From positions 1 to 64,000 of the forward strand of contig CALUUN010000007.1 in assembly GCA_944323995.1 (NCBI GenBank): a stretch of DNA of 64,000 nt, read 5' to 3'. Source of the DNA: Candidatus Gastranaerophilales bacterium (GTDB lineage Bacteria; Cyanobacteriota; Vampirovibrionia; Gastranaerophilales; Gastranaerophilaceae). Positions 7,010 to 15,653 of this stretch are shown piece after piece. The notes beneath the pieces were generated by a model, which did not search any database, was not told the origin of the DNA, and worked only from the letters and a program-made list of their open reading frames with translations. The first letter of the stretch is position 1; each line of letters opens with the position of its first letter. The position numbers were made by a program, and so were the translations under genes.

Positions 7010-7837
7010 ATGAAAAAGGCGTTTTTAACTTTATTTTTTATTTTTCTGGTACAGACAGCCTCTATGGCGTTTGAAAGTTCAATAAGATTTGTTCAGGTCA
7101 CAGATGTACATTTTGACGCCGAAAACCCGAACAAAGTAAAGATTCTTGAAGAAACCGTCAAGGATATAAATTCATTGAAGGATATTTCATTTGTAGTATT
7201 CACCGGAGATAATTTAAACAATCCGGAACGCGAGGATCTTGACGACTTTATAAAAATAATAAACAAGCTGGATGCGCCGTATTATCTTGTTCTGGGTAAC
7301 CATGACGTGGCAAAAAGCAAAAAGCTCTCAAAAGAACAATATGCGGAAATAGTTCATGCCAATAACCTTTTATGGCTTCGTAAAAAATGGAACTATACAT
7401 TCAAAAAAAAGGGGTATACATTTATAGTTGTAGACGGGGCAAAAGAGGTAATACCCGGGCCTGTAGGATACTACAGAGCAGATACGCTTGAGTGGCTTGA
7501 CAAGCAGCTTAGCAAAAACCATAACCGGCCCGTGGTGATTTTTCAGCATTATCCTGTTGTTGATGCGCCTGAATTTAACGGTGCACGCTTGAAAACTCAT
7601 AAAACCTATCAGCCCGAAAAATATTTTGAAGTCTTAAACAAACACAATAATGTTCTGGCTGTTATTTCGGGACACTTTCATATAAACAGCGAAACAATGC
7701 AAAACGGTGTTTATCACATAAGCACTCCGACATTGTTAAGAACACCTCCTGTGTATAAAATTATTGATATAGTTTCAAAAGACGGACTTTCACCTCTTGT
7801 GTATACTCAGCTTAAAGAGGTTGATTTGCAGGAGTAG
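7010..7837 (+). CDS. secreted calcineurin-like metallophosphoesterase
   Basis: 275 residues with an N-terminal signal peptide (hydrophobic LTLFFIFLVQTASMA). Metal-binding motifs of the calcineurin fold appear in order: TDVHFD (~30), FTGDNL (~65), GNHD (~98), FQHYP (~185) and SGHFHIN (~223). It should hydrolyse phosphomonoesters or diesters in the periplasm; the substrate cannot be read from the sequence. TATAAT lies 7 nt before the ATG and no ribosome binding site is present. The family call is certain. Confidence 0.9.
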   Translation: MKKAFLTLFFIFLVQTASMAFESSIRFVQVTDVHFDAENPNKVKILEETVKDINSLKDISFVVFTGDNLNNPEREDLDDFIKIINKLDAPYYLVLGNHDVAKSKKLSKEQYAEIVHANNLLWLRKKWNYTFKKKGYTFIVVDGAKEVIPGPVGYYRADTLEWLDKQLSKNHNRPVVIFQHYPVVDAPEFNGARLKTHKTYQPEKYFEVLNKHNNVLAVISGHFHINSETMQNGVYHISTPTLLRTPPVYKIIDIVSKDGLSPLVYTQLKEVDLQE

Positions 7838-7866
7838 TTGCATTTTTTTGCAAATAATATTATAAT
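7838..7866 (+). promoter_or_regulatory. sigma-70-type promoter of the CorC-like gene
   Basis: TTGCAT (7838-7843), 17-nt spacer, TATAAT (7861-7866). The expected start near 7873 leaves a 30-nt leader with GAGGT before ATG 7903. Confidence 0.7.
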
Positions 7867-7902
7867 TGTAACAACACTATTTGAGGTATTAAAGAAAACA
7901 CA

Positions 7903-9258
7903 ATGGATGAGTCGGGAAATTTATTTTTTAATTTGTTTCTAATAGCATTCCTATTATTTTCAAACGGTTTTTTCGTGGCAGCCGAATTTGCCATGGTAAA
8001 GGTTAGGAAAACAAGAATAGAACAACTTGTAAAAGAGGGCAATTTCAATGCTAAAATTGCACTTGAAGCCATAAAGGATCTGGATAAATTTATTGCGGCG
8101 GTACAGCTCGGTGTAACAATATCAAGTATCGGATTAGGCTGGGTCGGAGAAGGAACCCTTGCAAGAATTATTGAACCGATATTTGCATTTTTACCGGGTG
8201 CAAGCCAGACTATCGCAACGCACACTGTTTCCGTTTCGCTTGCATTTGCGCTCATTACGTTTTTGCATGTTGTGCTCGGCGAACTTATACCAAAATCCAT
8301 TGCGCTTGAATATACCGAAAAAACTGCCCTTGTAATTGCAAGGCCCATGCAGGCAATAACGTTTGTGTTTAATCCGTTTATCTGGCTTTTGAACGGATTC
8401 GGAAACTGGCTTTTGCAATTGATGAATATTCCGCATTCGCATAAGTCATCGCTTGTACATTCATCGGAAGAACTCGACATGCTCGTTGATGCAAGTTATA
8501 ACGGCGGAGTTTTGAACGAAACCGAAAAAGATATGCTGCATAATGTATTCAAATTCTCTGATTTAACAGCCAAACAGGTTATGGTGCCGAGAACGGATAT
8601 GATTTGCGTTCCGATTGATATGTCGCTGGAAGAATTAAATAAAGTCGCAACAGAAAATCAATATACAAGATATCCGGTTTATGAGGGGGATATTGATCAT
8701 ATAACCGGTTTAATCCATGTAAAAGATTTGTATAAACTTTCACTGGACGATACAACATGCCCTATTGAAAAAATACAACGCGAAATAATGCTTGTGCCGG
8801 AAACGATTACTATGGACAATCTGGTTCTGGAATTTAAGAAACGCAAAGGCCAGATGGCAATTGTTGTTGATGAATTCGGCGGAACATCCGGACTTATTAC
8901 GCTGGAAGATGTTATTGAAGAAATTTTCGGGGATGTACAAGATGAATTTGACGAGGAAGAAGAGGAAGAACCCGATATTATAGAAATTGCGCCGAATACC
9001 TATATTGCAAATGCAATGATGAGAACGGATGAAATTGCCGAATTTTTCTCTATTGATGAAGAATTAATTGAAGATGAAGATGTAGATACAATAGGCGGTC
9101 TTGTGGTTAAACTTCTGGGCAGACTTGCGGAAGTTAACGACAAAGTTTCACACCACGGTTTGACATTTATTGTAAAAGAAATCGACGGCGCACGTATAAC
9201 AAAATTAGAAATAATTAAACAGGAAGAAGCTCAGGTAACCGAACAGGTTCAAGAATAA
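7903..9258 (+). CDS. CorC/HlyC-family membrane protein (CNNM domain, CBS pair, CorC domain)
   Basis: 451 residues. The N-terminal DUF21/CNNM region has four hydrophobic helices (residues ~5-190, including GFFVAAEFAMVKVR and VVLGELIPKSIALEY). Two CBS domains follow (VMVPRTDMICVP; MAIVVDEFGGTSGLITLED), then an acidic linker with repeated E residues and a C-terminal CorC_HlyC domain (DTIGGLVVKLLGRL). Members are linked to magnesium/cobalt efflux and are often misnamed hemolysins. Full length, with its own promoter. Confidence 0.93.
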   Translation: MDESGNLFFNLFLIAFLLFSNGFFVAAEFAMVKVRKTRIEQLVKEGNFNAKIALEAIKDLDKFIAAVQLGVTISSIGLGWVGEGTLARIIEPIFAFLPGASQTIATHTVSVSLAFALITFLHVVLGELIPKSIALEYTEKTALVIARPMQAITFVFNPFIWLLNGFGNWLLQLMNIPHSHKSSLVHSSEELDMLVDASYNGGVLNETEKDMLHNVFKFSDLTAKQVMVPRTDMICVPIDMSLEELNKVATENQYTRYPVYEGDIDHITGLIHVKDLYKLSLDDTTCPIEKIQREIMLVPETITMDNLVLEFKKRKGQMAIVVDEFGGTSGLITLEDVIEEIFGDVQDEFDEEEEEEPDIIEIAPNTYIANAMMRTDEIAEFFSIDEELIEDEDVDTIGGLVVKLLGRLAEVNDKVSHHGLTFIVKEIDGARITKLEIIKQEEAQVTEQVQE

Positions 9259-9366
9259 TTTCTACACCACTTTAATGAGATTTGGCATAATTCCTCTTTT
9301 TAAATGATGTAGCTGCCTCTATATTGTATAGAATAGAAATATATTGAACAATATTTGGGCGGATTA

Positions 9367-10194
9367 ATGAGTCAGGATTTCGATTTTACATCGTATAATA
9401 ATATAAAAAGGCTGTCGGAAGATGAGCTTGCCGAATTGTGGGGAAAATATCTCGCAGACAAGTCTGATAAAGCCTCCCGTGACCGGCTTATTGTGCAGTA
9501 TATTTATTTAATCCGCTATGTAGTGGGCCGTGTTAAGGTTACTCTCCCCGCCACAATTTCGGTGGAGGATATAGCCGGCTACGGTGTGGAAGGTTTGATT
9601 AATGCGATTGAAAGATACTCACCGCAAAAAAATACAAGATTTGAAACTTATGCGCTTATCAGAATAAGAGGTGCAATTTTAGATAAAATCCGTTCGCAGG
9701 ACTTTTTACCGCGCAGCGTAAGACAAAAAATTAAAATACTGAAAGAAGCTCAGGAATACTTGAAACAGGAACTCGGCAGAATGCCGACCACAAAAGAAAT
9801 AGCGGAACAGGTGGATATGGAGCCTGAAAAAGTTAACCAGCTTTTGTCTGAAGACGTCACAATAACATCAATTTATGATAAAAAAGGAAGCGCCGAGGAC
9901 AGCGTCGAAATTATAGACACAATACAGGATACACATAAACTTAACCCGCAGGAAAATGCGGAAGAAAAAAATATTAAACAGGAATTGGAGAGGGCTTTGC
10001 AAAGATTACCGGAAAGAGAACGCATCATAATGGTTCTTTACTATCAGGAAAACATGACACTTAAAGAAATAGGCGAAACAATAAATATGTCGGAATCAAG
10101 AGTTTGCCAGCTGCATGCTCAAGGTATTATGAAACTCAAGAACATATTGAGCGAAAGCCGTTCAAAACGCATGCGTCAGTCAATTGTAGCCTAG
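9367..10194 (+). CDS. fliA: RNA polymerase sigma factor, FliA/WhiG type
   Basis: 275 residues. Region 2 has YVVGRVKVTLP, EDIAGYGVEGLINAIERY and FETYALIRIRGAILDKIR; region 3 PRSVRQKIK...LGRMPTTKEIAEQ; region 4 LPERERIIMVLYYQENMTLKEIGE. The RGAILDKIR/PRSVR pattern is typical of sigma-28. It should drive late flagellar genes, matching the rod operon and fliI here. ATG 9367 is chosen with GGCGG just upstream; TTG 9355 has no site. The stop overlaps that of the convergent MotB-like gene in a CTAG shared by both strands. Confidence 0.88.
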   Translation: MSQDFDFTSYNNIKRLSEDELAELWGKYLADKSDKASRDRLIVQYIYLIRYVVGRVKVTLPATISVEDIAGYGVEGLINAIERYSPQKNTRFETYALIRIRGAILDKIRSQDFLPRSVRQKIKILKEAQEYLKQELGRMPTTKEIAEQVDMEPEKVNQLLSEDVTITSIYDKKGSAEDSVEIIDTIQDTHKLNPQENAEEKNIKQELERALQRLPERERIIMVLYYQENMTLKEIGETINMSESRVCQLHAQGIMKLKNILSESRSKRMRQSIVA

Positions 10195-10721
10195 CGTGAC
10201 GTTTCATAATCTATTATTACGAAATCTATACGGTTGTCCATCTCTTTTTTATCCCTGTCCATAAACGGTACAAAATCTCCGTATCCTATCGGGAAAAGCC
10301 TTTCGGGCGAAACTTTGCTGCACCGCATAAGATACATTGTAATATTGTTAGCCCTTGCAAGCGAAAGTTCCCAGTTGTTTTTATAACTTGAAATTTCCGG
10401 ATTTGCGCTTTCCGTATGGCCTTCAATCACACAGGATTTGTCCGATTGATGAAGTACTCCGGCAATTTCATCCAGAACCTCAAGCCCGCCGCATCTTATT
10501 TTTTCATGTCCGGGTTTGAAAAATACATTTTCATCAATACTTATTATAAGTCCGCGCGGAACACGGGTGAAAACCATTTCCCCGCCGGGTTTTACCTTTT
10601 CTTTGAACAGTCTTTCAATTTCCGCCATGCCGGCCGCATTATAAGCAAGGTCAAATACTTCTTGTGCATTTGACGCACTGCTGATTAAAATTAATGCAAC
10701 AATAACCTTGAAAAACTTCAT
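10191..10721 (-). CDS. secreted OmpA/MotB-like peptidoglycan-binding protein
   Basis: 176 residues. A signal peptide (VIVALILISSASNAQ) is followed by an OmpA/MotB C-terminal domain: RGLIISIDENVFFKPGHEKI, CVIEGHTES, LSLARANNITMYL, IGYGDFVPF and NRIDFVI. The NxxLSxxRAxxV-type and GYGD elements bind peptidoglycan. It lacks the MotB membrane helix with its proton-binding Asp, so it cannot be a normal stator subunit. It lies next to fliA and may be a MotY- or MotB-like accessory factor. Generic OmpA-like anchoring is the alternative. Confidence 0.8.
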   Translation of the reverse strand: MKFFKVIVALILISSASNAQEVFDLAYNAAGMAEIERLFKEKVKPGGEMVFTRVPRGLIISIDENVFFKPGHEKIRCGGLEVLDEIAGVLHQSDKSCVIEGHTESANPEISSYKNNWELSLARANNITMYLMRCSKVSPERLFPIGYGDFVPFMDRDKKEMDNRIDFVIIDYETSR

Positions 10722-10769
10722 CAAGGCTATTATTTAATACAAAATCGCTGATATAATCCCCTGACAAGG

Positions 10770-11984
10770 TTAAGGCTTTATAATTGAAACAACAAATCTG
10801 TCGTTAAAATATTTGTTTGCACATACTTTAATTTGTTCGGGCGTAACCGATTGTATCATTTTTTTTGCTTTTTCGTTAAAATCAAATCCGAGTCCGGTTA
10901 TTGCATAATGTGCATAAGTTGCGGCCTGTTGGCTGTTATCCTCTTGCGAAAACGCCCATTTGCCGATAATATTGTTTTTGGCGTTGTTCAATTCTTCTTC
11001 GGATACAAGTTCGTTTTTGATTTTGTCTATTTCTTCTTTGAAACCTTTTAATGAAACCTCAATATTTTTAGGCTCGGTTGCAATGTAGATTGAAAAATTT
11101 GCACACAATCTTGCAACATCGTAAGAGCTTCTGACAACGTAAGCAAGACCTTTTTTATCGCGAAGTTCAAGAAAAAGTCTTGACGAAAGCCCTGACGCTC
11201 CCAGAATAATATTCATTAATGCAAGCACCGGATAATCTTCAGTATTTGCGGTATTAACAAGCCATCCTTGTATAATATGCGCCTGATTTGCATCGGGTTT
11301 AATTATTTCCAAGTTTTTACTTTCGGTTAAAACAGGCGGCTTGATTGCGGGAAGTTCGATTATTGAAGGACTCAAATCTCCGAATCGTTCATTGAGTTTT
11401 GCGCTGACTTCTTCAAAATCCAGATCTCCTACAAAAGCGATTACTTTTTTACTGTTTTCCATAAAAGTTTTGTAACCGCGTAAAACATGTTCGCGTTTTA
11501 CATTCGGAAGATTTTCCAGAATCACCGTATTTGTATAGCCGTAGTGGTGGTTTGTGTATAAATTTTTATAAAAATTATCCACCACTCTGGCTCTGGGTGA
11601 ATCTAATTGAGCCTGAATTTCGCCGATTAATTTGATTTTTTCTTTATCAAAATCCTCAAAAGTGGAATTTTTTATAATATCTTCAAAAATTTCCAGCGCT
11701 TTATCAAAGTCCTCGTTTAAGCAGACAAATTTAAGTTTTAAATAATCAAGTTTCAATTCGCTGGAAAACTCAATGGCATATCTGTCGAGTTCTTCGGCTA
11801 ACTGTTCCGCGGATCTGTTTTTCGTTCCCTGCATAAAAAGCCGTGTCATAAGTGAATAATCACCCGGATTCGGTACGGGATCGTTCAGTGAAAAATTGAA
11901 ACACAGAGCAACACGCGGTGTGTTTTTGTTGCGTTTGTATAAGACCTCTATATTGTTTTTTAAATTAAAAATTTTTTTATCCAT
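10770..11984 (-). CDS. M16-family peptidase homologue lacking the zinc motif
   Basis: 404 residues with the pitrilysin/insulinase fold: N-terminal beta-rich domain, RSAEQLAEELDRY, GEIQAQLDSPRARVVDNFY, the C-terminal M16_C domain with ASGLSSRLFLELRDKKGLAY. The zinc motif HxxEH, normally in the helix before GT(K)NR, is replaced by LMTRL, so it is probably catalytically inactive. Such members usually pair with an active M16 subunit, which is not in this window. A good ribosome binding site (GGAGAG) precedes ATG 11984. It is transcribed divergently from kdsA. Confidence 0.88.
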   Translation of the reverse strand: MDKKIFNLKNNIEVLYKRNKNTPRVALCFNFSLNDPVPNPGDYSLMTRLFMQGTKNRSAEQLAEELDRYAIEFSSELKLDYLKLKFVCLNEDFDKALEIFEDIIKNSTFEDFDKEKIKLIGEIQAQLDSPRARVVDNFYKNLYTNHHYGYTNTVILENLPNVKREHVLRGYKTFMENSKKVIAFVGDLDFEEVSAKLNERFGDLSPSIIELPAIKPPVLTESKNLEIIKPDANQAHIIQGWLVNTANTEDYPVLALMNIILGASGLSSRLFLELRDKKGLAYVVRSSYDVARLCANFSIYIATEPKNIEVSLKGFKEEIDKIKNELVSEEELNNAKNNIIGKWAFSQEDNSQQAATYAHYAITGLGFDFNEKAKKMIQSVTPEQIKVCANKYFNDRFVVSIIKP

Positions 11985-12037
11985 TACTCTCTCCTACATT
12001 GTGATAGTAACATATATACAGAAAAAATACAAACTTA

Positions 12038-12066
12038 TTGTAATTCTGCACATTTTTTCGTATAAT
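12038..12066 (+). promoter_or_regulatory. promoter of kdsA giving a leaderless mRNA
   Basis: TTGTAA (12038-12043), 17-nt spacer, TATAAT (12061-12066), then 6 nt to ATG 12073. The start of transcription is expected at or within 1-2 nt of the A of the ATG, and no ribosome binding site exists. Confidence 0.75.
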
Positions 12067-12072
12067 CAGAAT

Positions 12073-12897
12073 ATGGAAATAATTAAAAAATTAAAACTGA
12101 GAGATTTTGAAATCGGCGGGGATAAACTAACAATTTTTGCAGGTCCCTGCGCGGCGGAAAGTATGGAAATACTTGATGAAACCGCAAAAGGATTAAAAGA
12201 AATTACAGACAAATTGGATATTAATTTTATCTTCAAATCATCTTTTGACAAGGCAAACAGGTCGTCAATAAATTCATACCGCGGCCCCGGTCTTGAAAAA
12301 GGTCTTGAAATGCTGCAAACAATAAAATCAAGATATGATATTGCGATAGTAACCGATATCCACACACCCGATCAGGCGGCACCGGTGAGCGAAGTTGCCG
12401 ATGTGCTTCAAATACCTGCGTTTTTATGCAGACAGACGGATTTGCTTGTAGCAGCGGCAAAAACCGGAAAAATCGTCAACATAAAAAAAGGCCAGTTTCT
12501 TGCACCCGAACAAATGGGCCCGCTTGTCAAAAAGGTCGAAGATTCCGGAAATAACAATATTCTCTTGACTGACAGGGGAACATCTTTCGGCTATAACAAT
12601 CTTGTTGTGGATTTCAGGGCAATTTCAATCATGCAGGAATTCGGTTATCCGGTTGTGTTTGACGCGACACACAGTGTGCAGCTTCCGGGTGCTAACGGAA
12701 CAAGTTCGGGCGGCGACAGAAGATTTGTACCTCCGCTTGCAAAGGCTGCTATGGCTGCAGGAGCAAATGCACTGTTTTTTGAAGTCCATCCCGAACCTGA
12801 TAAAGCGCTTTGCGACGGCCCGAATATGATTGCATTAAAAGATGCGGAAGAACTTTTTAAACATTGTAAAGATATTTTTGAGATAGTAAGAAAATGA
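12073..12897 (+). CDS. kdsA: 3-deoxy-8-phosphooctulonate synthase (KDO-8-P synthase)
   Basis: 274 residues. It condenses phosphoenolpyruvate with arabinose-5-phosphate to KDO-8-phosphate for lipopolysaccharide. Family signatures: FAGPCAAESME, FKSSFDKANRSS, DIHTPDQ, QIPAFLCRQTDLL, KKGQFLAPEQM, RGTSFGYNNLVVDFR, FDATHSVQLPG and HPEPDKALCDGPNM. The start is ATG 12073; a 59-codon upstream extension overlaps the divergent M16 gene and is not needed by the family. The next gene overlaps by 4 nt (ATGA), so they form an operon with the MBL hydrolase and probably pheS. Presence argues for a KDO-containing outer membrane. Confidence 0.96.
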   Translation: MEIIKKLKLRDFEIGGDKLTIFAGPCAAESMEILDETAKGLKEITDKLDINFIFKSSFDKANRSSINSYRGPGLEKGLEMLQTIKSRYDIAIVTDIHTPDQAAPVSEVADVLQIPAFLCRQTDLLVAAAKTGKIVNIKKGQFLAPEQMGPLVKKVEDSGNNNILLTDRGTSFGYNNLVVDFRAISIMQEFGYPVVFDATHSVQLPGANGTSSGGDRRFVPPLAKAAMAAGANALFFEVHPEPDKALCDGPNMIALKDAEELFKHCKDIFEIVRK

Positions 12898-13499
12898 TAA
12901 TAAACACTTTTACAGCAGGCCCTATTGATGCCAACAATTACCTTTTAACTGACAATGACGAGGCGGTTTTGATTGACTGTTCGGAAGTCAAGCCTGAAGT
13001 TTTGAGTGCGCTTGAAGGTAAAAAACTTAAATTTATTCTTCTGACCCACGGACATTTTGACCATGTTCTCGGTGTCAATGAAATGCGTGAAAAAACAGGT
13101 GCGAAAGTTCTTATTAATAAAGAAGATGTTGTCCGTATGAATGAATCCGCCGATATAATGCGGACATTCGGAGTTCAGGGAGTCGAAACCCCGAAAGCCG
13201 ACGATTTTTTGAATGACGGCGATACTCTGAAATTCGGCAACACGGAAATTAAAGTAATTGCAACACCGGGGCACACGCAGGGCTGTGTCTGCTACCTTAT
13301 TGACGGAAAACTGTTTTCGGGAGATACTTTATTTAAAGAAAGTGTCGGAAGATGCGATCTTCCCGGCGGAAATTTTCAAAAACTTTCTGACAGCGTTAAA
13401 AACAGACTTTTTACACTGGATGATAATACAATTGTATATCCGGGCCACGGGCCGGAAACAACAATCGGGCACGAAAAAAAATATAACGAGATAATTTAA
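12894..13499 (+). CDS. metallo-beta-lactamase-fold hydrolase (glyoxalase II-like)
   Basis: 201 residues with the MBL motif THGHFDHVLG, then TPGHTQGCVCY, FSGDTLFKESVGRCDLPGG and a final GHGPETTIGHEK. This set of His/Asp ligands matches the short YcbL-type hydroxyacylglutathione hydrolase-like group, which lacks the glutathione-binding C-terminal domain of true glyoxalase II. It overlaps kdsA by 4 nt and is followed by pheS 10 nt later. The substrate is unknown. Confidence 0.88.
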   Translation: MIINTFTAGPIDANNYLLTDNDEAVLIDCSEVKPEVLSALEGKKLKFILLTHGHFDHVLGVNEMREKTGAKVLINKEDVVRMNESADIMRTFGVQGVETPKADDFLNDGDTLKFGNTEIKVIATPGHTQGCVCYLIDGKLFSGDTLFKESVGRCDLPGGNFQKLSDSVKNRLFTLDDNTIVYPGHGPETTIGHEKKYNEII

Positions 13500-13509
13500 G
13501 AGGGAAAAA

Positions 13510-14544
13510 ATGAAAACTCAATTGGAAAATATTTACAAAAATGCGGCGGATGACCTTGAAAAGGCTTCGTCAATCAATGATATTGAAGAAATCAGAGCAA
13601 AATATTTGAGCCGCAAAGGTGAATTTAACGAAATCAAAAAAGGCCTGAAAGATTTGTCCGACGAGGATAAAAGAACAGTGGGCGCTCTTGCAAATGAAAT
13701 TACCCGAAAACTCGAATCCGCTTTAAAAAATAAATATGATGAGTTTTATAAAAAAGAATTAAACGAAAAACTTGAAAAAGAACGACTTGATGTGACTTTG
13801 CCCGGAAAATTCACACCGCAGGGGCATATTCATCCTTTGACCTCAACAACAAATGAGATTGTGTCTATTTTCCAGAATTTAGGTTTTTCTGTGGTGCCTG
13901 ATGAACACTCACCCGAAGTTGAAACCGAATACTACAACTTTGACATGCTGAATGTTCCGAAAGACCATCCGGCGCGTGACATGCAGGATACTTTTTATAC
14001 AAAAGTTGCATCAAATGTTTTGCTGCGAAGCCAGACATCAGGTGCGCAAATACATGCCATGGAAGGCAAAAATCCGCCCATACGCGTAGTTTCACCGGGC
14101 AGAGTTTACAGAAATGAAAATATTAACGCACGCAAAAATAACTTTTTCCACCAGATAGAAGGCCTTTACGTGGATAAAGATATTACTTTCGGTGATTTAA
14201 AGGGTGTTTTAAACGAATTTATCAGACTGTATTTCGGATCAAGCCGTCCGACACGTTTCAGAAGCAGTTTCTTTCCGTTCACCGAGCCTTCTGCAGAAAT
14301 AGATGTTCAATGCATAATGTGTGACGGCAAAGGCTGCAGAACCTGTTCGGGTACAGGCTGGCTTGAAATTCTTGGTGCAGGCATGGTTGATCCGAATGTA
14401 TTGCGCGGGGTAGGAATTGATCCTGATGTTTATTCCGGATTTGCTTTCGGTATGGGGGTAGAAAGACTTGCCATGCTAAAATACGCAATCGACGACATCA
14501 GATTGTTCTTCAACAATGACGTCAGATTCCTTGAACAGTTTTAG
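13510..14544 (+). CDS. pheS: phenylalanyl-tRNA synthetase alpha subunit
   Basis: 344 residues, standard length. N-terminal coiled coil (residues 1-90), then the class II core: GHIHPLTSTTNEIVSIFQNL, RDMQDTFYT, LLRSQTSGAQIHAME, PGRVYRNE and motif 3 FGMGVERLAMLKY. RBS AGAGGG precedes the ATG. It charges tRNA-Phe with PheT, which is not next to it. Position behind kdsA and the MBL gene suggests co-transcription. Confidence 0.97.
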   Translation: MKTQLENIYKNAADDLEKASSINDIEEIRAKYLSRKGEFNEIKKGLKDLSDEDKRTVGALANEITRKLESALKNKYDEFYKKELNEKLEKERLDVTLPGKFTPQGHIHPLTSTTNEIVSIFQNLGFSVVPDEHSPEVETEYYNFDMLNVPKDHPARDMQDTFYTKVASNVLLRSQTSGAQIHAMEGKNPPIRVVSPGRVYRNENINARKNNFFHQIEGLYVDKDITFGDLKGVLNEFIRLYFGSSRPTRFRSSFFPFTEPSAEIDVQCIMCDGKGCRTCSGTGWLEILGAGMVDPNVLRGVGIDPDVYSGFAFGMGVERLAMLKYAIDDIRLFFNNDVRFLEQF

Positions 14545-14576
14545 TTTTGCTCCGGAAGCGAAATTTCCTGTCAGTT

Positions 14577-15632
14577 TTATTTAACGACCTTATTCAGACC
14601 GTGGGGTTTATCGACATTTCTGTGAAGTTTTAGTGCGATTTCAAGCGCCAGAAGCTGCACTATTACGGCATCACAGAAATATTTTACCATTTTGCTTTCG
14701 CAGTCTATATTTATATTAAATGTTGATTTTATTTTTACGTTTTTATTCCCGATAATACAAATCGGCGGGTTGTAATCTTCTTTTATTTTGTTGAGGTTTT
14801 TGGTGGCTGTATATGTCAAATCATCAACAAGTATGTATATCAGAACCGATTTGTTATTCAAAACAGCAACATGGCCGTGCATAAATTCGCCCAGAATGCT
14901 TGAGGTTACGTTCAGATATGAAGTTTCTTTTATTTTTAGAGCCGCCTCTTTGGCAAGTGCATAGGATACCCCGTCCGCGCATACGATTACATTTTTGTAT
15001 TTTGAAACAAACCGTGCAAGCATTTTAATTTTCGGCCGAAGATTGTAAGTTTCTTCTATGTAATGCGGAACTGAAATAAGTTCGTTAATATAGCTGTCAG
15101 TTTCAATGCCTTTGAGTTTTGCAAATTTTATTGCAAGAAAGGTCACGCACATCATTTGTGAAGTTAATGATTTTGTTGCGGCAATACTTCTTTCAACACC
15201 GGCATGGCAGCAAACTTTATAATCCGACGCGTTCCAGATGGTTGAATCTTCTTTGTTCGTTATGCAAAGAGTTCTTACACCTGATTCTTTTGCTTTTATC
15301 AGGGCTTTATTGGTATCAGATGTTTCGCCGGACTGAGTAATAAAAATATAGAGCATATTTTCGGAATGCGGTATAACCGCTTTCAACAGAAATTCACTGG
15401 AATAAATCGCACGTGCTTCAATACTTGCAATTTTGCCGAAAATATCGGCACCGTATCTTGCGCAGTGGTAAGAGGAGCCGCTTGCGACAAAAACTACCTG
15501 TTCAATACCTGACGGAACCTCTATCGAGATATCTTCTTTTTCCGTAATATACGTATTAATCAAGTGTTCAAGGATTTCCGACTGCTCGAAAATTTCCCGT
15601 TCCATGCTGCTCTGTCGTTTTTTAAAAAACAT
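14577..15632 (-). CDS. double-SIS isomerase-like protein (GlmS without glutaminase domain)
   Basis: 351 residues. MEREIFEQSEILEHLI at ~10-25 and the C-terminal DKPHGLNKVVK match the isomerase half of glucosamine-6-phosphate synthase. Two SIS domains are visible: VVFVASGSSYHCARYGA with FITQSGETSDTNKAL, and NVIVCADGVSYALAKEAALKIKET. The N-terminal Ntn amidotransferase domain is missing and no GATase gene adjoins, so it may deaminate or isomerise an amino-sugar phosphate. It follows gatB by 21 nt. AGGCGG precedes ATG 15632. A true glmS may lie elsewhere; AgaS/GlmD-like activity is another option. Confidence 0.82.
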   Translation of the reverse strand: MFFKKRQSSMEREIFEQSEILEHLINTYITEKEDISIEVPSGIEQVVFVASGSSYHCARYGADIFGKIASIEARAIYSSEFLLKAVIPHSENMLYIFITQSGETSDTNKALIKAKESGVRTLCITNKEDSTIWNASDYKVCCHAGVERSIAATKSLTSQMMCVTFLAIKFAKLKGIETDSYINELISVPHYIEETYNLRPKIKMLARFVSKYKNVIVCADGVSYALAKEAALKIKETSYLNVTSSILGEFMHGHVAVLNNKSVLIYILVDDLTYTATKNLNKIKEDYNPPICIIGNKNVKIKSTFNINIDCESKMVKYFCDAVIVQLLALEIALKLHRNVDKPHGLNKVVK

Positions 15633-15653
15633 ATTGCCCGCCTGTTAACAAAT

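Noticed and set aside
11896-12072. N-terminal extension of kdsA
   Set aside because: It overlaps the divergent M16 start, covers the kdsA promoter and is absent from the family.
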